Under the pieces are notes generated by a model. That model made no database searches and was not told the DNA's origin. It saw nothing but the letters and a program-made list of their open reading frames with translations. The translations under genes and the position numbers were made by a program. A DNA stretch of 64,000 nucleotides from Kryptolebias marmoratus (taxonomy: Eukaryota > Chordata > Actinopteri > Cyprinodontiformes > Rivulidae). Each line of letters opens with the position of its first letter. Position 1 is the first letter of the stretch. The stretch spans positions 25,162,962-25,226,961 of the forward strand of contig NC_051433.1 of NCBI RefSeq assembly GCF_001649575.2, given 5' to 3'. Shown here piece after piece: positions 1 to 12,387 of the stretch.

Positions 1-80
1 TGACAAGTTTTTGGCAATTGTAGCAGGTGAAGCACAGTGGTGGCTGGTGGAGTTTGCTCCAGGGGGGGCTATAAATCCAA

Positions 81-168
81 AATAGACATATACCAAAGGT
101 TTTGGTATATGTCTATTATGTGATACCTTAGTTTATGTTTTGGTCCAAAACATATACTAGGTTATCAC
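81..168. repeat. Two adjacent palindromes (hairpin-forming)
   Basis: Positions 81-97 and 101-117 are perfect 17-bp reverse complements with a 3-nt loop. Directly after them, 120-141 and 147-168 pair at 19 of 22 positions. Both arms carry TTTTGG/CCAAAA cores. This could be a small foldback element or a MITE remnant; no family name is assigned. Confidence 0.8.
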
Positions 169-299
169 ACCAGTGTATTTACATGAATTAAAACAACAAA
201 AGCAACATTATTTTGTACATATAAATGCACAGATGCATAAGTGCTTCCTGAACACACCAATACTTACAAAGACGGAGGTCTCCCAAGGCACAAGCCTGT

Positions 300-1330
300 A
301 GGACACATTTAGTGTTTAAAAATACCTGTTTTCACCCTTATTTTTGAAAACTTTACCGGAGAAACTACAACAAAGCTTGTTTTATGGTGCGAGCACACAC
401 TACGTCACGTATTCTGAACGTACAATATAACGAAGATCAGATGTCTCACTCCGATTAGAATTCAAAACCAAACATTCTAACAGATTTTAACATAAATTTT
501 CTTAAACTAATTATTAACTATGAACTTATTTATTACCTTTTGTATGTAACTTAGTCACGTAATAAACTTATTACTGTCTTTGAATAAAAGGCAGCTCACC
601 CGCGGCTCGACTTTTCAATCAGGCGAATTTTATGACAGACGGATGTGACATCAGCGTCCATGGCGGGAGTCCCACGCTCCGGCGGTGGGTGAAATGTAAA
701 CACAGCTGCATTCAGCAGCTTTGGGCGCAGGAGAGGTGCACCTTGAACGGTCCTATCTCTTGTATTGAAGAGGAGCTACTGTGCATGTACAACTTTTATC
801 GAGAGTCTATGGACAAAGATTTTTGTGCCCCGGGGCGGAAATATGTCACCAATCAGATAACTTTACTTATCATTAACTATAAAATATTTATCTTTCACAA
901 CTAAAAATATATATACATATATTTCGAAATATTTTTAATGTACTATTTATTAATTGATTTAGATTTGGCAATGTTACAGTCTGCATTAGGACATTTTAAA
1001 TTGTCATTTTATTTGTTTATCTCTTCTTCCTAATAGGTAAAGCCATGGGACTAAATAACCTCACTGATAATATCCTTACATCCTGCTGATAATTCAGCCT
1101 TTTTATTTATAAATATATAATTATTAAGAACTTCATTTTATCTATTTGACATGTTTGAGTTGGAACTTTAAACCTACATGTTGTACTTTATTTTGCAAGT
1201 ATTTGCTTACCTTTTATCTTGTGGTAAACTGAATGTGCCAAAGTTGACTGTTGACTAAAATTAACTAAAATAAAAATGCGGATCATGATTTTTAGAAGAA
1301 ATTTGTCGTTTAGATGAGTCTATTAATCAA
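300..1330. other. Unique AT-rich DNA with a GC-rich patch at 600-850
   Basis: No repeat or gene was recognised. The stretch around 600-850 is clearly richer in CpG than its flanks. It contains a 90-codon open frame (632-904) with no recognisable domain and no good splice sites. It may be an old exon, a regulatory element or chance. The rest is AT-rich without structure I can interpret. Confidence 0.35.
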
Positions 1331-1334
1331 AAAA

Positions 1335-1795
1335 AATTAAAAAACCCTTTAGTGGCGGCCATAGGTAGTAGCTGAGACTGAACCCCAACACATATTCTGA
1401 GTGCTAACAGACTGTGCAAGATCTGTGATTAAAACTAACAGTTGGAGTGTGCGGTGCTTGTCTGTTAGCTAAATATTTTATGAACCACTGAACATTTTTC
1501 AATGAAACTCTAAGAAGTAATCACTGGATGAACATCTACGACTGAGTCAACTCAATTAGAGATGGCACACAGCTAACTGACCTTAGCCTACACAAAAAAG
1601 TATGTGATACTGAGGTACAATTTGGTGTGGTGGTGGCTGAGAGTCATTCACAACATCTAGTCCAAGCTAGCATGAGATTTTGCATAAATGATTGACCAAA
1701 ACAGCTACAACTTTGTAATTTCTCAGTATAAGATGATCTTAGTCTAAAACTCTAGCATTAAAAGTGGCGGGTGATATGCATTCCTTTTTATGGTG
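1335..1795 (+). repeat. Dispersed repeat family A, copy 1
   Basis: Shares with the other copies the ordered motifs 'atgaaccactgaac', 'aatgaaactctaagaagtaatcac' (split, degenerate), 'gagagtcattcacaacat', 'aagatgatcttagtctaaaa' and a terminal 'gatatgcattcctt'. This order defines the family + orientation. It is diverged and non-coding. Confidence 0.8.
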
Positions 1796-1839
1796 TGAAA
1801 AATGTTAATTTTTTTTAGCCTGTCTAAAAGAGTGAATCA

Positions 1840-2200
1840 GCTGGGTGCAGTGTGTGAACGAGCCGCGGTGGCGGATAGAAAGTGGAGGAGGTTTTCCCCG
1901 GGGCAGTCCCCAGGACAATGTCAGGTTTGTCTGGCCCGAGTGCACCAACACTAAGCTTTTCGGAACTGGCAGCTTGCCCCGGTGCCTACCCATCCCGTCC
2001 GGCTTCCAGAGCTGTCCGGCCCCGGAGCACTAAGCATTTGTGCAAAGTTCATAAGGCTTCCTTCTGTTTGTGTGGATATAATGGAGGCTCCATCCTGCTG
2101 TAGCTCATGGGCTCACAGGGCCTGGCGCTGCTGCTGCTGCTGCAGAGGAGTGTTCTCATTTACTGACTTGGGCTGACGCCATTCATTTCGAAGAGTCACC
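1840..2200. other. GC-rich unclassified patch
   Basis: A CpG- and GC-rich island of about 360 bp between two family A copies. Several short overlapping open frames exist on both strands (for example 1882-2103 +), but none resembles a known protein. It includes a short CTG run near 2131. It could be a fragment of another mobile element or a non-coding exon or promoter; the sequence does not decide. Confidence 0.35.
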
Positions 2201-2269
2201 GTCTTCCTATCCCTTCATCAGAGCTGAAGCTGAATCTTCACTGGATTTCCTTTACTAATAATCATCTGC

Positions 2270-3690
2270 AATACTGTTTTTGCCCGTGTCTGTGCATTCG
2301 TTCACATGTCTGTCTTTTATCAAAGTATCTCACAAGCCACTGAACACATTTTAAGGTGCCTTGCAGAAAGGAATGATTGCATGTACATCTACAGCTGATT
2401 AACTTTAGGAGTCAACCTGATGTAACATGGCAGCCAGAGCCAACGGGCTTTAGAAAAACACAACAATCGCTATAACTCAGTCATTTTTGGAGATAATGAC
2501 CTAATATTTGATGTAGTAGTAGCTGAGGGTGATCCCTAACTGTCAGGTTGGCAGGAGAGAGAGGCGATCCCAGAGCGCAGACTCATCTTCAGAAAAGAAC
2601 TGATTTATTAAAATAAAAGATAACCAAAAACAAAGGCTGGCGTGGCAGCAAAACTAAACATAACCAAAATCCAAACATGAGCAAAACAGGAGGCAAGACA
2701 AGAGGCAAACAAGACAGCGCATATAGTGAAAGTGAACCAACAGTGAGTGCAGGAAATGACCAGGTTTAAAAAACAGAGGGTAATTAGGGAAGAGGGTACA
2801 GGTGAGTGATTACAACTAGGATCAGGAGAAGATGGGTGTGGCAGGAAAACCAAAGACTGACTGAGGAGAAGTGAATAATGACTGGAGTTCAAAAGACAAG
2901 GAACAGAAACTAAACAAAGACAAGACTAAGCGCAAAGACAAAATACAAGAAATGACAAACCCAAACCTAAACATGAAAACTAACAACAACCCACAAATCC
3001 TGTCACTAACACCTTTTCTCAGTGCTAACAGGTTGACCATGATATTTGTTGAAAATTTTGTTAATAACTATTTGAAGTCAACTCTGTTTGCCTGTTAGCA
3101 AATTATCTCTTTACCACTTGATGGATTTTTATAAAACTTTCAGGAAACAATCTTTGATGTACCTCCAAAACTGCTTAACTTTTGGAGCCAACACAATTCA
3201 AGATGGCCTCCACAGCTGACAAACTTTAGAAAATGCCAAAATACTTTTAATTCGGTTAATTTTACATATTTCTTGCTAAAATTCAGTGTGCTTATAGCCA
3301 GTAGTCATTCACAGAACATACACCAAGTGCTACTCTGTGCACAAGAGTTTTTTCTTTTGACTTTAGTATTAACTGTTGGTGTCAGTGCTGTTTGTCTGTT
3401 AGCAAAATATGTCATGAACCACTGGACAGATTTTAATAAAACTTTCATAATTTAATCATTGGATGTACACCTACAACTGATTCACATTTGGACTCAATCC
3501 AAATTCAAGATGGTCACTAAAAACAATCCATATTAGCCAACAGAAAAATAGCTTTAACTCAGTCCATTTCACAGCTACTAAGGAAAAATATGATGTGATA
3601 GTAACTGAGAGTCGTTCATGGCACTTGATATGCCATAAGATTGTGTATAACATTATTTTCAACATAAAATGATCTTAGTCTGAAACTCTG
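2270..3690 (+). repeat. Dispersed repeat family A, copy 2 (about three internal units)
   Basis: Three head-to-tail units, each with 'gttagcaaa', 'accactgg', 'aactttca' and 'cattcacag/gttcatgg' landmarks, start near 2320, 3095 and 3400. The first unit is interrupted by the LTR-like insertion at 2541-3005. The copy ends with the 'aaaatgatcttagtctgaaa' block at about 3660-3690. It is the clearest case of tandem amplification inside the family. Confidence 0.8.
2541..3005. mobile_element. Solo-LTR-like insertion inside family A
   Basis: A 465-bp segment starting TG and ending CA, flanked by the 5-bp direct repeat CTAAC (2536-2540 and 3006-3010). Removing it restores the family A reading 'gatccctaacacc'. 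TG...CA ends and a 5-bp duplication are the signature of a solo LTR. The block around 'ggctggcgtggcagcaaaac' recurs at about 63417 ('ggctgacgtggcagcaaaaa'), and a diverged inverted relative lies at 21.9-22.3 kb. No gag or pol is present. Confidence 0.7.
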
Positions 3691-3699
3691 GCATGCTCA

Positions 3700-4970
3700 G
3701 CTTTTATAAATGATATTAATTTTGTTAATATTGAACTTGACTCGCTAAAGAAAATCCTCAGCTTAGATAAGATAGATATAAGTTTCCACTTTTGCAGTGT
3801 AGGTTTCTGTAAAGCTGCTGCATTATAAAACACATCTGTCCTGTCCTGTAGAGGTGTGTAATCTTGTGCTGTTCGTCAGGATTTGTGAGGCCCCTGTGGT
3901 AACAACCTTGTCATTTCAGGCTGTACGTTCTGTTCAAGCAGCCGCTCTTTTGGCTGCATTTTATCGCGGTTACGACCCACATCAGCATAATTCAAGCATG
4001 ACCCTCCTCCCTCCTTTCATTTTCCGCCTCTCTCCCCCCGGTGAAGCCCAAGCCTCTGTCTAGGGTCCACATCATACATCATCCAGACTGGGGGTCGCTT
4101 TCTCCCTCCCCCCGTGTGTCGTGGGAGAGAGTCGGCTTTCTCTTTCCTTTTTTTTTTTTTTTTTTTGTCAAGCTGGTGGAAAGCTCTTATCAACAGTCTC
4201 AGCACCCTCACTTGCATTGAGCTTTACCATGCCATGGAGCCTCCACTCCAGTGTATCTGGATGATCATGGAGGGAGGTTACTGCTCCAACGTGGAACAAT
4301 CAAGTCCACGAAAAACCTTTTAAAACATGCAAAGTCAAATATCTTCTTACAGTAGGGGAGTAGAACAAAAGCGCTGGACTAATGCCGGTCGATGGTCTTA
4401 AGCAGTTTGATGCAGCGCACTCTTCAGCAGCATTAGCAATTAAGCAGCTTGTCGGCAGCTGACAGAACGAGCTTTCAGCAGGAGCAAAGCTCAACAGATT
4501 TTCACACAGCAGGAGATCTGTGCTCCCACCCAGCATTCTGCTCATTTTTTTCCCCCTCCCAGCTGATTATTGTAAATAGACCCTTTTCACTGAGCCTACA
4601 GGTGCATCAAACATCCTAACAAACTCAATGAAGGGGAGGGGGGGTTAAGATGAGACTTGCATTCCTTCACTCTGCTTTGTGCACACTTGCTGAATAGCCT
4701 TTAGATGGGGCTTTGTGGGAATGATTGTCAGTAGCTTAATGAGCTTCTTTGCCAAGCTAAAGGCTTTGCCAACATATGTGACTGCAGTGGCTCTGCTCGT
4801 CTCCATCTTCAGCCCACATGAAACGACACAGAGCGGGCTCAGCACTCTTCATCTCAGCAGAAATCAGAGCTCTGTTAACTCACTTTCCTTGAGTCTGGAT
4901 TCTATTACCTGGAAAGGAATTGCTGCTCCTCTCATGGGGACCGGGGCTGAGAACAGGAGAAAATCCTGTA
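3700..4970. other. Unique sequence upstream of chl1, possible distal 5' exon
   Basis: Free of recognised repeats apart from a poly-T run (about 4147-4166). A stretch of mixed composition ends in GAAAATCCT followed by GTAAGT at 4968, a strong donor consensus. This makes about 4715-4967 a possible untranslated first exon for the downstream gene. No TATA box or transcription start can be shown. This is inference only. Confidence 0.2.
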
Positions 4971-5967
4971 AGTACCCAGAAGTGTGTGTGTGTGTATTTC
5001 TGCAAAGCACTCGCAGTTCATCTCAGGGTAATGTTTTGGCATTTGTGAGATTTAATTTAGAGCAGAAGCAAAGCAAAGAATCATTTATATTTTAAAATGA
5101 TTCTGACAAAAGTCTAACAAAGCGTTTGAGTTATAACTTTATTTTTGTAACTGCAAAGTTAAAGTAACCCTTTTCATAACAATTTTGAACTACCAATATC
5201 AAACAATTCTTACAACAAAAATATTTGGCACAAAAAAGCATTTTATTAATAATAACATTTCTTTATTAGGCCTTTTTTTGTCTTGTTGAACTGAAACAGT
5301 TGATTTGGGTTTTGTCTAATATAGGATTTTGATTTCCATTTAAGGATGACAAGGTGAAAGGATTTGTTGTATTTGGCTCTGTGTATGTGGATTTGTAAAG
5401 ATTGTACTCTAAATTGCAGAGCATGAGTATTTATTTGTTCATAAAACTGAGGAATTCTCAAACCCTTATCACATAATTAGGATTTTAAATATAGAGCTTG
5501 GGAGACTGCATGATACCTTAACCACTGGCCTTAATCTCTTGTGTTTTATGTTGTATTTCTCTTCATGGTCTTCTCGGATCCTTTTGTTTTCAGTCTTTAT
5601 GCTTTCATTTTTCCTGAGTGCAGATGAAGTAGCAGTATTCTGGTATCATCTTCCATTGCTACAAGTCTTCATCCACCTCATCAAGCCTCACTTTCCTCTC
5701 TAGTCCACAATCACTCCATGCCGATGTCAATAATGCTGGACTGAAATTGAAATCCTTTGTTGTACAGTATGTACGACATATTGAAGTAAAGGGCTTAGTG
5801 TTTCTCAAAGGAGTGCAGAACACTTCCTTAGTTTTAAACTAAGATCATCTTATATTGAGAAATGACAGAGCAGTAGTAGCCATCTTGAAAATTTTGTTAC
5901 ACAGTGTAAAGTATGAGTTGTGAATGACTCAAAGCTACTACCACATCAAATTTTAGCTCAGTATTTG

Positions 5968-6181
5968 CAGGGGTGTCCAATCCTGGTCCTCGAGGGCCAC
6001 TATCCTGCATGTTTTCCTTGTTTCTCTGCTCCAACACTCCTGGTTTGAATCAATGGGTGATTAACAGGCTTCTGCAGAACATGAAGAGGTGATTTAACCA
6101 CTGAATCAGGTGTGTTGGAGCAGAGAAACAAGGAAAACATGCAGGATCGTGGCCCTCGAGGACCAGGATTGGACACCCCTG
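5968..6181. mobile_element. 214-bp MITE with long inverted termini (hAT-like ends)
   Basis: Begins CAGGGGTGTCCAATCCTGGT and ends with its near-perfect reverse complement. The inverted arms extend about 70 bp and also contain the shared 'tgttttccttgtttctctgc' block. CAGGGGTG termini are typical of non-autonomous hAT-type elements. The 8-bp flanks (AGTATTTG / ATGTAGGG) do not match, so the target duplication is lost or the class is different. A related end occurs at 42638. Confidence 0.8.
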
Positions 6182-6419
6182 ATGTAGGGGATGAGTCATC
6201 AAAACAATTGTAAGGCTACTATCTGTATAACTGACTGAGTTATCACCAGTTTTGTATATTTTAAGGTCAGTGGCCTGTGGCAGCCATCTTGAATTAGATT
6301 TACTACAAAAATCAATCAGTTGTTAATTTATATTCAGTGATTACTGTCTGCCTGCAAGTTTCATTAACATTCATCCAATGATTCATGATGTGTTTTGATA
6401 CCAGGCATACAAACACATA

Positions 6420-6437
6420 TGCACACACACACACACT
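6420..6437. repeat. Short (CA)n microsatellite
   Basis: About eight CA units at the end of the inverted family A copy. Confidence 0.8.
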
Positions 6438-7289
6438 TTCTAAAACATTATTGTGTACCTTTGTCATTCAGTGGCGGTTGATATAAAGTCTTCTCAATAA
6501 GGTTTTATAACATAAAATTATATAGATTTACAGTTTCATGTTTACTAAACCTAAAAAAAGAAACTGCAAATTAAGTTACAGACACAAAACAACTAAAGCA
6601 AAACAAAACAAAAAAAGCTTCTCTGTATATGTTTTGTGCCAATGGATGAACCAAATTCTGAGTTTAGAAATGACTATGATTGAAGTCTTATTTTGAGTCA
6701 TATTTTCATGTGTCACAGTCTGCTGCGTTGACCTTAGAAATAATGAAACTCCTGTGATTTGAAACAGCAACTGACTATAGATACATGAGAGAGGAAACGG
6801 GTGAGTTACTGAGCGCTCACTAAACAAACACACACTGTACCCACATTCAACAAAAGCTTCTTCTGGGCTGTGCTTCTTGCCAAGGCAAATTTACACCAAT
6901 CTGCCAAAGAACAGTTTTAATAATGACTTGTAAACTGACCTTCAGGAACCTCACTGTAGATTTCTCATTCAGTTTCAATTACTGAGACGTCTGTCCATTG
7001 AAAAACAGTGTGGTTCCTAATAGACACTGACTGATGTGTTTTTTCTTTGGCTCATGCCAGTCTTTACAAATCAGAACGACTGATACACAACACCATTTTT
7101 CAAATAGTGGCCTTTATGTATATTTCATATAAAAACATGTCTTTAACAACACTCAGAAGGCTTTGGATATCTAAAAAATATATATAAAGAAGAGCATACT
7201 TGCTTAAAAATAGATTAGAGACTGCAGTGAGCTGCTGCTGCATCTTCATTTTCCTATCTGCTATTCGATTAAGAGTCATACCTAAGAGA

Positions 7290-8290
7290 TGGTCATATAA
7301 AAGTGAAGTGAAGTAAGGTGAAGTAAAAATTTATTTATATAGCACTTCTCAGCACCAAAGCGATCCAAAGTGCTTTACAACAGAAACAACAACCGAATCA
7401 AATACAGAACAATCAAGTACAGAATCAAAAAACATCAAAATCAAATATAGACATACAGAAATAAAAAAACGTCAATCATGTATAATCTAAATGAAATATG
7501 AGATAATCTAAATAAAGTCATGAAAACTAAAAATATCTAAACAAGATAGTCAAAATAGTAGCTAAGATAATCTAAATGAAATTATGATAAAGTTAAAACT
7601 AAACTAAACAACAATCAGGAAACATGATAATGCTAAACTAAAGGTACAACATGGCTAACTAATAGTAGGCCCGCTAAACAGCCAACATAAAAAATGCTAG
7701 GATAAACATGATAATGCTAAACTAAAGGTACAAGAAACTAATTAATAGTACCAAAAAGGCCTGCTAACAGCCAACATGAAAAATGCTAAGATAACTAAAC
7801 TAAAACATGATAATGCTAAACTAAAGGTACCAGGAGACTAGCTAACAGTACCAAGGCCCGCTAAACAGCTAATATAAGAAAAGTGGTAAATATTGTGTGA
7901 GATTTGTGAGATTTATTTATACAGCACTTTTCAGCAACAAGGCGAACCAAAGCACTTTACAACAGAAACAACAACAGAATCAAATACAGCAGGTACATAA
8001 TCAAAACAGAAAAGCACATCAATCATGTATAATCTAAATGAAATATAGGATAATCTAAATAAAATCACAAAACCAGACATATCTAAACATGAACTAAGAA
8101 AGTCAAAATAGTAGCTAAAATAATCTACATAAAATCATGATAAAGTTAAAGCTGAACTAAGCAACAGTTAGGAATCTAACAATCTGACAGTATCTAAAAT
8201 ATGAGCTAAGATAAACTAAACTAAACTAAATGTACAGGAAGGCTAAATAAGCTAAAACATGACAATGCTAAAACTAACGGTTTAGAAGAC
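7290..8290. repeat. Tandemly duplicated repeat block
   Basis: A unit starting with 'tttatttatatagcacttct' at about 7331 recurs at about 7913 as 'tttatttatacagcactttt'. Each is followed by the same order of motifs: 'caaagtgctttacaacagaa', 'tcaatcatgtataatctaaa', 'taatctaaata'. Within the first unit a shorter module of about 85 bp (motif 'gataatgctaaactaaaggt') repeats three times between 7620 and 7870. The 'tatagcac...ctttaca' start is common in fish interspersed repeats. Confidence 0.75.
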
Positions 8291-8395
8291 TCTAATAATA
8301 CCAAAGGCCTGCTAAGCAGCCAACATAAGAATTACTAATTAAAATAGTGAAGGAGGGGAGGGGAGGGAGGGATTGGAGTGAGAGCGGAAAGTGCA

Positions 8396-8475
8396 TGTGT
8401 GTGTGTGTGTGTAGAGGCGGTGGAAGACAATATGGTGCATGTTGTATGTGTGTGTGTATGCGTGTGTGTTTGTAT
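8396..8475. repeat. GT-rich microsatellite cluster
   Basis: Interrupted (GT)n tracts at about 8396-8412 and 8445-8470. The antisense open frames here are low complexity. Confidence 0.7.
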
Positions 8476-8479
8476 AGAG

Positions 8480-9360
8480 GTCCATGAATCACATCACAGA
8501 GGCCATTGTCTTTTATAATGATGGAATGTTTATCTGCCAGCCCAGAGCAGATTCACAGATGTCCTTAGGCAGGGGGGGCAGAGCATCGGGAGAACTTGAA
8601 GATAGCTAGCCAAGGCCAGCGTCAGGGAAGCCAGAATTTACAAAACAATAATTGTTTTGGGTCAGGCATACTTGTTTTTGTCTGCCTTGAAAGTCTTGCT
8701 GATACTTCTCAATGGTGAATCCAAACAACCAAATTCCAGGTTCATTCCGCCTGATTTGAGCGAGCAACTTTCTCCAAGATGTAACTCATATTATTGTTCA
8801 TGAGTCCCGGAACCGCAATTTAGCCTGCGGTCCTGTAAAAGGATCACATCCAACGTGCGATTCAGCTCCCGTAACCACACAGTTTGAGTGTTGACCGCCA
8901 AACCCATCAAACTAATTTGACGATAAGTCAGGTAACAGCAACAGCAACAGCAGAAATCCGGCAGAAATCCGGTTATCAAAAACCCAAATATGTAAAGATC
9001 TTCTTCCAAAGACAAAAACTGATAGACAAACAATATTCCATTTTCTCCAGGAATCCATTGTGTATCCAGCAAAAAAAATTGTCCTATTAGGGTAAGTCAG
9101 CTCTCCCAAAGTCTTACTGTCTTACTGTCAAGAAAATTTGATCAATTGCATTGAGAGACCAGCTGATCAGATCCATAATTTATGCATTTTGGCGAATATG
9201 CAAAGAGAGGCTCCGAAAAGAAATCAGGGCAGAGAGGCAGGGAGGGAGGGGCGGATCAGGAGACAGAGAGACAGAGAGAAAAGAAACACGCCCGCCTTCC
9301 ACCAGGCAGAGAGAGAGAAAAAAAGTATAACTTATAATATAATATAAGTTGTGATGGACT
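8480..9360. other. Low-copy-looking segment, possible old repeat
   Basis: Includes a run of AACAGC near 8935-8952, a doubled 'agaaatccgg' and a purine-rich GA stretch at 9225-9325. The 93-codon antisense frame (8791-9072) has no recognisable domain. I suspect a degraded retroelement but cannot show it. Confidence 0.3.
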
Positions 9361-12300
9361 TAGTAATTCACAAACCAATTTCCGAGTTGGGTGGAAACAT
9401 TGATGTTGCTCACTTGATGGTTCTCTATTAGCAGTAGTAGCTAGAAGATACCACTCCCTGTTTTATCTTCCTCCTCCTACTAGTAGGAAACATGTACACA
9501 ACTTACATAATATGTGGCTCTTGTTAAAGTAATTATTCTCTTTCACTTAATAGAAGCCAAAATATTTCCAAACACTGACTTTCAATGCAGGAGGAGCTGC
9601 TATGTCTCTGCCAGCCATTTTGTTCTGGTCTCTACAAACAGTCTGGGTGCTGCACTTCAAAAGGCTTCTTTTTGTGTTTCTCAACATAGTGTTATTAACA
9701 TTAAATAATAATCAATTTTTTACACTTTTAAATCAATTCAGAATCATTCATGACTGCACTGTGATGCATCGAAAAATAGATTATAACGCCCATACCTAAT
9801 TTTAAATGACTTATTTGGTGGGATTTTTAGTTGTAAATATAAATGATGACCAAATCTTTTCAGGTCATATTTAAAAATCTTAAATCTGTCCTTGAGGATA
9901 TTCCATTTGATTTGTTTCAGCGCAGCCTTGGGTCAACCCTGCTTAGCTGCACAGGAACTGGGCCACATATCCGGCAACTGAGTCAAACAGCTTACCCAGA
10001 GTAACACTGTCCAGATGTTCTGCTGTGGCACAGAACGGAATATTTAAATAATAAATTTCAGCAAGCAGGGAACACTTTTGACTTGATGTTTATGAAATAC
10101 CTTGAGGGTCTGCAACTGGATGAAACAGCGAAGACATTTCCACACCAGTGTGTGTGTTTTCTTGTTTTTTTTGTTGACAGCAATAAATTGCTTCAAGGTC
10201 TGACGGTAGTAAGGATTTGGAATATAAGAGCCATCAATCATGTCTCGCTGTGGCACAGTTTCGTCCGGGGAAATTGCCAGCATCGGTCTGACGAAGTGAA
10301 CGAATGTGGAGAGGAGATGGCTGCGCTAGTTCACACAAAATAATCATCCTGTCCTCACACTCCAACTTATGAATTCATCTCTCTGCTGCCTCCTCAGCGG
10401 GGATCACACACTAATGTGATTATTGTCCTGAGCAAGGGGCACTCCTGTGAGACTTCAAAGAGAGCAGATCAGAAGGAAATGAATAAAAAAACTGGCTGTG
10501 AGCTGTGATGTGTGCAGGTGCAGTTCACTATCTGAAACCTTTTCGGTTGCTTTTAACATATGAACACATTCAGGAACACCAGGACATCACCATGTTGCTT
10601 TAGCAGACACATCTACATCCTGCATGATTTATAGCTCTGTTATGTCACACGCTGCACTGAGCACTTCATGTTTTTTAATTAAACTTTCAAAGCTGTGGAA
10701 TATGATTAAAAATCGGAATTGCAAAAGAAGGAAAGCTGTTGTACACGAAGAACCTACCTAACGGTCTTATTTTGTAGCTTTTATAGTAATTTAGCTTGAA
10801 TAAGCTGTAAGCAGGACTTTACATTTTCTAAGCAAAAACTGCTTTCAGACACAAAAGAGGAGCTAATTAGAGGTTGTGGAAAGCCTTTGTGTCCTTGTTT
10901 GTGAAATAAAAACAAAATGTGTTTAGAAAAATTACTGACAAGATAAAAAGCTCTTGTTGAAAAGCCTTCAAGCTGTTTCTTTTTTTTGACAAATGAACCA
11001 GATCCTACATTTTCTACGAGTGGCAACTGGTTGAGTTCAATTCAGTTTATTTATATAGCGCCAAGTCACAACAAAACTCATCTCTGTTTAGCTCCCGTAC
11101 TGTACAAAAACATTCAAATACATTATAAAGAGCCAATTAGTAAAAGTTATCTATCTAAGGAAGCCAGCAGATTGTGTTGAATCTTAACTTTGTTGCAGTC
11201 TCCCATCCTGAGCAGCACACTGGCGACAGTAGAAAGGAAAATCTCCAGTTTAACAGGAAGAAACCTTCAGCAGAACCAGAACCAGGTTCAGGACGAGGAG
11301 CCATCTGCTCCGACTGACGGGTTTGAGAGGACAGGAAAGAGATACAGACAAACACAGATGACTGGTCCAGGTGGAGTTTCTATTGAAAGTAAAACAAAGA
11401 AACACACATATTAAAGATAGAAATAATTACAAATATAAACACAGAGAGTAGAGCAAGTAAAGACAGCAGCAGAGCACCAGACCAGGTTTTCCCTTAAAAG
11501 CACTCCAAGTATCTATGTAGCCCATGTTGTTTTCAGGACACCACCTGAACAGCTAGTGGTTGAATGATGACATATGTCTAAACGTGTCATTGCTGGTCAG
11601 ATTGGGGAGGGGACCAGAGAAAACTATGAAGTCTGACATAGCTTTTGCAAAACAACATGTCCTACAGCTGGATATTCAGCTGCTGGCGTGAATGTCCAGC
11701 TATAGGACTGCTTTCAGCTACATAATGCTCTGCAGTGTCACTGCAGGTTGTATTCAGCGCATCCCCTTGTCTCACTGGGGAGGAGAGTTCGTGCGGGGTC
11801 ATGTAGGTCCTTCATCATTAGTCCATAAAGAACACAGAGGTCATAAACTCTATGGTTCATCAGTGTAGCCACTTTATATCTGTGGCCAACAAAGCCTTCA
11901 TCGTAGAAAGGCTTTCTTCATTCCTCCAGTCTAAGTTTTCTCCACCTAGTGTCTCCTCATCCTCACTTCCACTTCCAGTCCCCTCGTCCTGCAAAAGCTA
12001 CAGACTCTTAAAATATTAATGACACAGTAATTGAATTGCCTTGCTTTTTGAAGTGCAGTAGAATAGGGCCAAATCTCAATTAGATAAACATCTTATTAAT
12101 CCAATTTCCTTATCTCATTAGGCTTCCTGTGTCTCTGTTCTCCTCTGCCACTAATATTGGAATAATAGATAAACTGCATGGTAATGCTTTTAGAAAAGTA
12201 CTGATTATACAGGTCCCAAAGGTTAGTAAACAGTCTCTTTTGAAATAAAAAGGAACGCAGAAAGAAAAACAACAACTTGGAAAAAAAGGTTAAATTTATT

Positions 12301-12380
12301 TCTTACATAAAAAAAAAATTCTGACCTCATAAAAGCCTTTTCTTTTGAGATACAGTGTTTGAAATGTGTAATTTAGATAA
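9360..12380. other. Intergenic/upstream DNA, no gene seen; short fish repeat at 11030-11120
   Basis: No recognisable coding sequence. 'caattcagtttatttatata' followed by 'gcgccaagtcacaac' at about 11039-11074 is a widespread type of fish interspersed repeat. Open frames such as 10083-10343 and 11190-11414 lack conserved motifs or splice context. Confidence 0.5.
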
Positions 12381-12387
12381 GATCTTG

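Larger units (their letters stand above)
5825..6440 (-). repeat. Dispersed repeat family A, copy 3 (inverted)
   Basis: Reads as the reverse complement of the family: 'ctaagatcatcttatattga' at the left, 'cagccatcttgaatta' near 6280, 'catccaatgattcatgat' near 6373, ending in a CA-rich stretch. It is interrupted by the inverted-repeat MITE at 5968-6181. Confidence 0.8.

Noticed and set aside
632..904. 90-codon + strand frame in a GC-rich patch
   Set aside because: No known domain and an AT-rich, unstructured end. Kept only as an unexplained region.
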